Of a DNA stretch of 10,473 bases, positions 5,980-10,473 are shown piece after piece. Numbering within the stretch: the stretch's first letter is position 1; every line of letters starts with the position of its first letter. Origin of the DNA: Methanobacteriota archaeon (GTDB taxonomy: Archaea; Thermoplasmatota; Thermoplasmata; RBG-16-68-12); contig VBMM01000139.1 in assembly GCA_005878415.1 (NCBI GenBank), positions 1 to 10,473 of the forward strand, written 5' to 3'. The position numbers and the translations under genes are program-made. The notes under the pieces were generated by a model. It ran no database searches and was not told the DNA's origin. It was given only the letters and a program-made list of their open reading frames with translations.

Positions 5980-6885
5980 TTACCGGAACTTTTCTCCCGT
6001 AAGTCGCTCGAACAAGCTGACGTACAGGGCCGTCACGCGCTCCGTCACCTCCGCGGGGAGCGCCGGGATTTCCGGTTCCGGCTTGTGGGCCGCGCGGGCC
6101 TCCATGAGGGCCCGGTGGTAGCCGATCTGGCGGTAGTACTGCCGGACGAATTCCTTGCTCAGCTCGATCCGCTCGCCTTTCTCATACGCGTCGAGATCCC
6201 AGAACCGGTCTTCGTCCGCAGTGCCGAACGTGTCGACGAGCATGAGCCGTCGGTCGCCGTCCATCGCGAACTCCTTCTTCCCATCGACGTGGATGAGACC
6301 GCGCTTCCTGACGTCGGCGTTGAGTCGTTCGTCGATCCGGAGCACGGCGTCGACCAGCGCTTCGTACTCGGAGGGACTGAGCTTCGAGATGGCGAGCGCT
6401 TCCTGGGTCGTGAGCTCGCGATCCACCTTTTCAAGTTTCGTCGTGACCTCGACGAACGGCTGGGGCAGCGGGTCCCCGTACGCGGGCACGTGTCCCCGCG
6501 AGAAACCGAGGTCCTCGGGTCGGACCTTCCCCTCCTTGATCCGATCGTGCAACGAGCCGGCGACGTAGTAGCGGGCGATGACCTCGAGGGGGATGAGGAA
6601 GTTCGTCGTCCGGGACGTGATCCGGTCGTATTCCGGAATCACTTGGACTCGGCGGACGCGCATCCGGTTTCCACCGCTGAGGCGGAGGAAGTGGGTGCGG
6701 ATGCCCAGCGCATCCACCACCGCGAACCAGTGCGCGGCCGTACGGCACAAAGTCTCGCCCTTGTGCGGGACGAGCGTCGGGATGACCTTGTCGAAGACGC
6801 TGATCTGGTCCGTGAAGACGAACTCGAGTTCGTCGTCCGAGACCTCGTAGACCTCCTTCACCTTGCCCTTCCGGAGGAACCTCAC
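5980..6885 (-). CDS. purC: Phosphoribosylaminoimidazole-succinocarboxamide (SAICAR) synthetase
   Basis: PurC ligates aspartate to CAIR with ATP in purine biosynthesis. The 301-residue protein has the N-terminal GKVKEVYEV loop, DQISVFDKV (26-34), the central substrate motifs GGNRMRVRRV and PLEVIARYYVAGS, the ATP-site motif VDTFGTADEDRFW, and SKEFVRQYYRQIG near the C-terminus. These are the conserved SAICAR synthetase blocks. GTG 6885 was chosen because the usual opening (RFLRKGKVKEVYEV) follows it directly and it starts 35 bp after the DJ-1-family stop. The longer open frame upstream overlaps that gene and is rich in Arg and Gly, so it is not coding. It is probably co-transcribed with the DJ-1-family gene. 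No other purine genes are in the window. Confidence 0.95.
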   Translation of the reverse strand: MRFLRKGKVKEVYEVSDDELEFVFTDQISVFDKVIPTLVPHKGETLCRTAAHWFAVVDALGIRTHFLRLSGGNRMRVRRVQVIPEYDRITSRTTNFLIPLEVIARYYVAGSLHDRIKEGKVRPEDLGFSRGHVPAYGDPLPQPFVEVTTKLEKVDRELTTQEALAISKLSPSEYEALVDAVLRIDERLNADVRKRGLIHVDGKKEFAMDGDRRLMLVDTFGTADEDRFWDLDAYEKGERIELSKEFVRQYYRQIGYHRALMEARAAHKPEPEIPALPAEVTERVTALYVSLFERLTGEKFR

Positions 6886-6920
6886 GGCCTTCCCGTCGGA
6901 GCCGGAGGACCCGTGTCCTC

Positions 6921-7487
6921 TTAGGGATTTGGGTACCCGGAGTACTCGATGCGCTCCGCGACCTCGCGGGCGAGCTCCGGCCCGAAATGCTTCGTGAGCA
7001 GGTGGAGCCCGAGGTCGATCGACGCGGTGACCCCTCCGGCCGTCGTGATGAGCCCGTCCTCGACGACCCGCCCCTCGACGACGTCCGCAACCGTTCGGAG
7101 TTCGTCCATTGCGCTGCGGTGCGTCGTGGCCCTCCGGCCTGCGAGGAGGCCCGCCGCCTTCAGGATCAGGGCGCCCGTGCACACGCTCGCCACGGGCTTC
7201 TCCGTGCCGAAATCCAGGAGCGCCTTCAGCGCCTCCTCATCCTTCACGAATTCCTCGCGGCCCGGTCCGCCGGGGACGATGACGAGGTCCAGATCCGTGA
7301 GGTCCCGCCGGACCTCGTGGGCCAAGAATTTCATCCCCAGGGCGCCCGCGATCTCCTCCTTGATGGCCCGGAATCGGACCGTCAAGTCAAGCCTCGGGTG
7401 GATCTGCTTCGCCTTCGCGAGGACCTCGTACACACCCACCGCATCGAGTTCCTCGACGCCGTCGAAGAGCAGGATGCCCACGCGCAC
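6921..7487 (-). CDS. DJ-1/PfpI-family protein (class I glutamine amidotransferase-like)
   Basis: This superfamily includes isonitrile hydratases, glyoxalase/deglycase-type enzymes, peptidases and AraC-type regulator domains, so the reaction cannot be assigned. The 188-residue protein has FDGVEELDAVG (8-18) with the conserved acidic residue, IVPGGPG (70-76), the nucleophile-elbow cysteine C103 in SVCTGALIL, and histidine H123 in ATTHR. The cysteine context resembles the isonitrile hydratase-like branch. It precedes purC by 35 bp and is likely co-transcribed with it. I chose GTG 7487 because the first beta strand (RVGILLFDG) follows at once and a TTAA box is centred 27 bp upstream, giving a leaderless start. 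GTG 7508 would add seven residues (starting MADNPGA) and is the main alternative. Confidence 0.87.
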   Translation of the reverse strand: MRVGILLFDGVEELDAVGVYEVLAKAKQIHPRLDLTVRFRAIKEEIAGALGMKFLAHEVRRDLTDLDLVIVPGGPGREEFVKDEEALKALLDFGTEKPVASVCTGALILKAAGLLAGRRATTHRSAMDELRTVADVVEGRVVEDGLITTAGGVTASIDLGLHLLTKHFGPELAREVAERIEYSGYPNP

Positions 7488-7511
7488 GGCGCCGGGGTTG
7501 TCGGCCACGAG

Positions 7512-7517
7512 CTTAAG
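7512..7517 (-). promoter_or_regulatory. TATA-like box of the DJ-1/purC unit
   Basis: CTTAAG on the minus strand in the 46-bp gap after the KaiC-like gene is the only AT-rich patch there. Its centre lies 27 bp from GTG 7487, which supports that start over GTG 7508. Function is inferred. Confidence 0.35.
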
Positions 7518-7554
7518 GGTTCCGTTCCGGCCGGCGCCCCGATCGGAGCCCCAA

Positions 7555-8304
7555 TCAGAAGACTTCCATGTCGCCGTGGACTTCGATTCCCTGGTCCGTG
7601 ATGCTGTACGGCTTCACGGACCGCGGATGCTTGAGGCGCCGCATCTTGATCACTTGGATCACGAGTTGGACGTCCCCGTTCTCCCGCTCGTTGAAGCGCA
7701 GACCGATCACGCCGTCGCTGACGTACTCGACGAGGCCGTCGCGGCTCGACCGCGCGTTGTCGTCCTTGACCTCCGCCGTGAAGACGCACGTGGCGCCCGT
7801 CGACTTGAGTTGCTTGCACAGGGAGAACAGTTTTTCACGCCGCTCTGTGTCGTCCGCGAAGAGCATGTTCAACAGGCTGATCGAGTCGACGGCCACCCGC
7901 GACGCCCCGGACCGCTTGATGAAATCCGGCAGTTCCGACTTGATTCGCGTGACGGTCGTCTTCGCGTCCGCGGGCTCGAGCTTGACGATATGCAGCTTCT
8001 TCTCCTTCAGGTACGGCCTCAGATCCCAACCGAACGAGGCTGCGTTCGCGATCACCGACTCGACGTCCTCCTCGAGGGAGATGAAGATCCCTTTCTCGCC
8101 GTTGATCAGTCCCTGCATGAGGAACTGCAGTGCGAATGTCGTCTTGCCGGTGCCGAACGACCCCATTACCGTGATGATGTGTCCCGCGGGGACCCCTCGG
8201 CCGAGCATCTCGTCGAGGCCGTCGATTCCCGTGAGGACGAATCCTTCCGTCGCCGCATCCGTTCCGTCCGTCGATCTCTCGGGCTCCGTCTCCGTTTCTG
8301 TCAA
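7555..8304 (-). CDS. KaiC-like RecA-superfamily ATPase (single domain)
   Basis: A 249-residue single-domain KaiC-family protein. It has a charged disordered N-terminus (about 1-20), GIDGLDEMLGRGVPAG (26-41), Walker A GSFGTGKT (48-55, K54/T55), the paired acidic residues E78/E79 in SLEED that match the catalytic glutamates of KaiC, and Walker B VAVDS with D140. All motifs for ATP binding and hydrolysis are intact. Such proteins are common in archaea with mostly unknown partners; a circadian role should not be assumed. The TTG start at 8304 is well supported: GAGGTGATC lies two bases upstream, a nine-base match to the 16S tail. That SD overlaps the stop region of the second KaiC-like gene, so the pair is translationally coupled and the products probably act together. 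Confidence 0.9.
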   Translation of the reverse strand: MTETETEPERSTDGTDAATEGFVLTGIDGLDEMLGRGVPAGHIITVMGSFGTGKTTFALQFLMQGLINGEKGIFISLEEDVESVIANAASFGWDLRPYLKEKKLHIVKLEPADAKTTVTRIKSELPDFIKRSGASRVAVDSISLLNMLFADDTERREKLFSLCKQLKSTGATCVFTAEVKDDNARSSRDGLVEYVSDGVIGLRFNERENGDVQLVIQVIKMRRLKHPRSVKPYSITDQGIEVHGDMEVF

Positions 8305-8305
8305 G

Positions 8306-8314
8306 CGATCACCT
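8306..8314 (-). promoter_or_regulatory. Strong Shine-Dalgarno site fixing the TTG start of the KaiC-like gene
   Basis: GAGGTGATC on the minus strand is complementary to the archaeal 16S 3' end (GATCACCTC). It sits two bases before TTG 8304, and its first base is the last base of the upstream gene's TGA plus the following bases. It decides a TTG start that would otherwise look weak. Confidence 0.75.
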
Positions 8315-9204
8315 CAGGAAATTCGCTCCATGTACACGACGACGAGGCCGTGGTTGGCCGAGACCATCGTTGGGAATCGAGCGATCTTGTCTCGCGGCAG
8401 ATGGGGGAGGACACCGGTGAACTTCTCGAGGTACATGTAGCGCTGACGCGTGCTCGACCTCGAGGACGTCCGCCATTCGAAGACGAGGCAGCCGTCCGTG
8501 CTGTCCATCAGGAGCTGCTCGTGGCGGTGCTCGAGGATGCCTCGCGTGAGCATGAGGTACACGAGCCCGTTCCACTGTTTCGCGGCACGCTGCATCCCCT
8601 TGATGGTCGTGACGAGGTCCCGGACCTCCACGAGGTCCGAGATCGCGAGGTCCGTCAGCGAGTCAATCACGACGATCGAGTCGCGCGCGTTCTCGTCCAA
8701 GAACGTCACGAGCTCTTCCAGGAGGCCGGAGGAGGGAAGATCGAACAAGTCGTCCTCGTGCGTCCACGAGGCGGGCACGACGCTGTGCCGGAAGTACATG
8801 CTCGAGAAATCCTTGAAGACGGTCCGGTCTCGGAACGCGCGATAGTAATCCCCGTTGAAGGACGTCGCGAGTTCCTGGAGGATAATTTCTTTCGAACGGG
8901 AGAAGGTCACGTAGCAAACCTGCGACGGCAGGTCCGAGTCGTCACAATGGTCTCCGAGATAGTAGCGGCGCGACTCGGGCCGCTCGTTCACGAGGGCGAC
9001 CTTCGAACCCGCCGTGTAGATGTACTCCTGCATGCCCGCGCCGATGTCCCCCCAGAGGAGGATCGTGGAGCCGCTCGGGAAACCACCGTTGACGATGCTA
9101 TCCAGGTCGGCGATTCCGGTGGGCACCTTCCGGACCCGCGTCGGCTCGAGCGGTTCCGGGAGAGCGTCGACGCTCAGGTAAATGCTCTCGCGGGGTAGAG
9201 CCAT
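8314..9204 (-). CDS. KaiC-like protein with degenerate Walker A (probable pseudo-ATPase)
   Basis: A 296-residue RecA/KaiC-fold protein. The opening VPTGIADLDSIVNGGFPSGST (28-47) is a typical KaiC-family lead-in, but the P-loop that follows reads GDIGAGMQ (52-59): methionine and glutamine replace the essential lysine and serine/threonine. A Walker B-like strand VVIDS is present further on, and no paired catalytic glutamates follow the second strand. It is thus likely unable to hydrolyse ATP by the normal mechanism and may be structural or regulatory, as with archaeal pseudo-ATPases such as FlaH. ATG 9204 was chosen because a TATA-like CTTTATG is centred 34 bp upstream and the residues before it look non-coding. 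Its stop lies 9 bp before the start of the intact KaiC-like gene. Partner and process are unknown. Confidence 0.85.
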   Translation of the reverse strand: MALPRESIYLSVDALPEPLEPTRVRKVPTGIADLDSIVNGGFPSGSTILLWGDIGAGMQEYIYTAGSKVALVNERPESRRYYLGDHCDDSDLPSQVCYVTFSRSKEIILQELATSFNGDYYRAFRDRTVFKDFSSMYFRHSVVPASWTHEDDLFDLPSSGLLEELVTFLDENARDSIVVIDSLTDLAISDLVEVRDLVTTIKGMQRAAKQWNGLVYLMLTRGILEHRHEQLLMDSTDGCLVFEWRTSSRSSTRQRYMYLEKFTGVLPHLPRDKIARFPTMVSANHGLVVVYMERIS

Positions 9205-9234
9205 CCCAATCCCGCGGTCAATCCGGGCCGAACG

Positions 9235-9241
9235 CATAAAG
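9235..9241 (-). promoter_or_regulatory. TATA-like box of the KaiC-like pair
   Basis: Reads CTTTATG on the minus strand, 34 bp (centre) from ATG 9204, which predicts a start near 9212 and a short leader. A second AT-rich patch, TCTTTACAAA (9246-9255), lies just upstream and could be an alternative box or part of the factor B recognition region. Confidence 0.45.
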
Positions 9242-9263
9242 CACTTTTGTAAAGACATCGGTG

Positions 9264-9290
9264 GATTCCGATCGGGCGGAATCGGATCGG
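9264..9290. repeat. Overlapping inverted repeats in the divergent promoter region
   Basis: GATTCCG (9264-9270) and CGGAATC (9277-9283) are perfect inverted copies around a six-base spacer. Overlapping them, CCGATC (9268-9273) and GATCGG (9285-9290) form a second pair. The site lies upstream of the TATA boxes of the KaiC-like pair, so a transcription-factor operator is possible. The repeat is directly visible; its role is a guess. Confidence 0.5.
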
Positions 9291-9479
9291 CGCGTCCCTG
9301 TCGGTGAGGGCTGATTTCCATAGGCGTCATCCGATAGTATTCGCGCCTCGCGCGTGCGCGCGATGGCGAGGTTTGACCCGTTCCGTCGCCCGCGCCGATC
9401 GATGCGTCTCAGACCTCGAGCGCGCATGCCCGCGAGGTCCCTTGATCCGGCGTCCCTTTGTCAAGACACCGGCATTTCG

Positions 9480-9487
9480 TTATCATT
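9480..9487 (+). promoter_or_regulatory. TATA-like box of the membrane protein gene
   Basis: TTATCATT on the plus strand would direct transcription from about 9510. That leaves a leader of about 45 bases containing GGAGG before TTG 9555. A leaderless start at the in-frame TTG 9510 is the alternative it would allow. Confidence 0.35.
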
Positions 9488-9554
9488 CCATGACAGCCAC
9501 ACCGGCACGTTGAAAAGGGCCACACACGCTGGCGAGCCGGTCCGGAGGGACCCC

Positions 9555-10031
9555 TTGCCCGCCGTGCGAAATCCTCTCATCGGATTCGGCCTGACGACGG
9601 CCGCCGCGCTCATCCTCTCCTTCGTCATCAGCGTCCCCGTCCTCTTCTTCCCCGACGTCGCGCTGCTCCTGTTCTACCTGCCCTTCGCCCTGTTCGGCGC
9701 GGGCGTGCTCGCCGGCCGCACGACCTTCCTCGGTTCGATCGGATTCATCGGCGGGTCGATCGGCGGCTTCATCGGGGTCTACATTTTCCAAGTGTTCCTC
9801 GTCCCCGGCGGTTGGCCGCTATGGCCCCTCGATTGGGAGATCCTCCTGACCCTCGCGTTCGGAGCGGCGTGCGGCCTCGGTGGCTTCGCGAGCGGCAAGC
9901 TCGGCTTGCGCCGGATCGAACGCATGACGGAGAACGCCCCGAAGATGCGTCGGTGCCTCAAGTGCGGGGCGAAGGTCGGCATCGCCGCGCGCAAGTGCTG
10001 GTCCTGCCGGTCGTATCTCCCGCCGACGTAG
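9555..10031 (+). CDS. Four-helix membrane protein with C-terminal zinc ribbon
   Basis: I do not recognise the family. The 158-residue protein has four hydrophobic segments (about 8-32, 34-54, 57-84 and 94-117). The third is glycine-rich (GSIGFIGGSIGGFIG). A short basic stretch follows, then a C-terminal zinc ribbon with C134/C137 (CLKC) and C148/C151 (CWSC). By the positive-inside rule the basic linker and ribbon would face the cytoplasm. TTG 9555 was chosen because GGAGG lies six bases upstream and strongly GC-biased codon use begins there. TTG 9510 and GTG 9564 are in-frame alternatives; the frame further upstream looks non-coding. It is the only plus-strand gene in the window and is transcribed away from the KaiC-like pair. 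A role in membrane signalling or protein interaction is possible but unsupported. Confidence 0.75.
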   Translation: MPAVRNPLIGFGLTTAAALILSFVISVPVLFFPDVALLLFYLPFALFGAGVLAGRTTFLGSIGFIGGSIGGFIGVYIFQVFLVPGGWPLWPLDWEILLTLAFGAACGLGGFASGKLGLRRIERMTENAPKMRRCLKCGAKVGIAARKCWSCRSYLPPT

Positions 10032-10036
10032 CCGTC

Positions 10037-10049
10037 CCGGGCCGCCCGG
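10037..10049. repeat. Short GC-rich hairpin between convergent genes
   Basis: CCGGG and CCCGG flank a three-base loop six bases after the membrane-protein stop, in the 56-bp gap between converging genes. No oligo-T tract follows on either strand, so it is not a convincing archaeal terminator. Confidence 0.25.
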
Positions 10050-10087
10050 AACCGCGGAACGGGCCCGACGTCCCGGACCGTGATGCT

Positions 10088-10473
10088 TCAGATCTTCTTC
10101 ATCCGGCCAAGGATCGGCTCGTAGATGAGCCCCTTGTCCAGGAGCGAATTGATTGATTCCTCGAGGGAATCTTTCGTCACGCCCTTCGCGGACGCGGCGG
10201 CCAAGATGCCCTCCCAGGGAGCGCCCTTGCCGTCCTTGTCGAGGTCCGCGACGATTGCCAGGACCGCTTCCTCTGCCGCGTCGGGTTCCTTCGCGGGTGC
10301 CTCGGCCGGTGCGGCCGGCTGCGCGGTCTCGCCCGTCTCCGCGGCCTCCCGGTATTCCGGCAGCAGGTACCGCAAGCCTTCCGCGAGCATCGCCGTGTAG
10401 CGGGAGAGGTCCACCTTGCCGTAGTGGTTCACCGCCTGCACGATCCCGTCCGCGACGGCCTCCTTCACGCCGA
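10088..10473 (-). CDS. Probable RPA-associated (COG3390-like) protein, C-terminal part
   Basis: The visible 128 codons are open at the right window edge, so the N-terminus, where an OB fold would be expected, is missing. The segment DGIVQAVNHYGKVDLSRY followed by a helix resembles the middle of archaeal RPA-associated proteins, which partner the single-strand-binding protein in replication and repair. An Ala/Pro/Glu-rich linker follows, then a winged-helix-like C-terminus with SINSLLDKGLIYEP and a basic end (GRMKKI). Similar winged-helix tails also end archaeal MCM helicases and some RPAs, so those are alternatives. MCM is less likely because the helix plus low-complexity linker does not look like its AAA+ lid. 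It converges on the membrane-protein gene with a 56-bp gap. Coding is well supported; the name is moderate and based on remembered family patterns. Confidence 0.65.
   Translation of the reverse strand, partial: GVKEAVADGIVQAVNHYGKVDLSRYTAMLAEGLRYLLPEYREAAETGETAQPAAPAEAPAKEPDAAEEAVLAIVADLDKDGKGAPWEGILAAASAKGVTKDSLEESINSLLDKGLIYEPILGRMKKI

Larger units (their letters stand above)
9205..9554. other. Divergent intergenic region, 350 bp
   Basis: This region separates the minus-strand KaiC-like pair from the plus-strand membrane-protein gene. It holds TATA-like boxes for both sides and a pair of overlapping inverted repeats (9264-9290). Open frames crossing it on either strand are rich in arginine and have mixed third positions, unlike the strongly GC-biased genes around, so I see no protein gene. 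I found no tRNA cloverleaf. Confidence 0.6.

Noticed and set aside
7555..9204. Idea that the KaiC-like genes form a circadian clock.
   Set aside because: Both are single-domain proteins, no kaiA or kaiB is visible, and archaeal KaiC-like proteins have many unrelated roles.
9218..9427. Minus-strand open frame of 69 codons in the divergent region.
   Set aside because: Composition is arginine-rich and low in hydrophobic structure, it has no SD, and it overlaps promoter elements on both strands.
9354..9554. Upstream in-frame extension of the membrane-protein gene, including ATG 9363 with a TATA-like patch before it.
   Set aside because: The added residues are arginine-rich and the third positions are mixed, unlike the coding part. 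GGAGG before TTG 9555 marks a better start.
1..10473. Search for CRISPR arrays, insertion sequences, tRNAs, rRNAs and phage genes.
   Set aside because: No regularly spaced repeats, transposase motifs, terminal inverted repeats or RNA-gene cloverleafs were seen in any gap.

Overview
The window looks like a piece of a GC-rich euryarchaeal chromosome, most likely an uncultured member of the Thermoplasmatota. This rests on an archaeal type IA topoisomerase N-terminus, a TPP riboswitch (reported in Thermoplasma-type archaea), single-domain KaiC-like ATPases, an apparent RPA-associated (COG3390-like) protein, archaeal TATA-like boxes 25-35 bp from start codons, and Shine-Dalgarno (SD) matches to an archaeal 16S tail ending in GATCACCTCC. 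The assignment is an inference from gene content; no rRNA or other lineage marker is present.

All genes but one lie on the minus strand, so transcription runs from high to low coordinates. From left to right: the N-terminal 177 codons of DNA topoisomerase I (cut by the left edge); thiE and a PurM-superfamily (ThiL/HypE-like) gene, both behind a well-conserved TPP riboswitch; a small protein with four CxxC motifs; sucD and sucC (succinate-CoA ligase alpha and beta); ilvE (branched-chain aminotransferase); purC (SAICAR synthetase); a DJ-1/PfpI-family protein; a canonical KaiC-like ATPase and, just upstream and translationally coupled to it, a second KaiC-like protein whose Walker A motif is destroyed. 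A divergent plus-strand gene then encodes a four-helix membrane protein with a C-terminal zinc ribbon. The right edge holds the C-terminal part of a probable RPA-associated protein on the minus strand.

Likely transcription units, read on the minus strand: RPA-associated protein (ending in the window); pseudo-KaiC then KaiC; DJ-1 then purC; ilvE; sucC-sucD-CxxC protein; riboswitch-[ThiL/HypE-like]-thiE; topA. The thiamine unit is the most informative regulatory locus: the riboswitch and thiE imply that the PurM-family protein acts in thiamine phosphate metabolism, probably as a TMP kinase. Most of the rest is housekeeping metabolism.

The points most worth a second look are: sucD lacks any ATG/GTG/TTG start compatible with its conserved N-terminus (an ACG fits exactly); the active/degenerate KaiC pair divergent from a zinc-ribbon membrane protein across a 350-bp promoter region with an inverted repeat; and the riboswitch-controlled non-standard ThiL candidate. 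I see no mobile elements, CRISPR arrays, tRNAs or rRNAs, and no clearly new defence or biosynthetic system.
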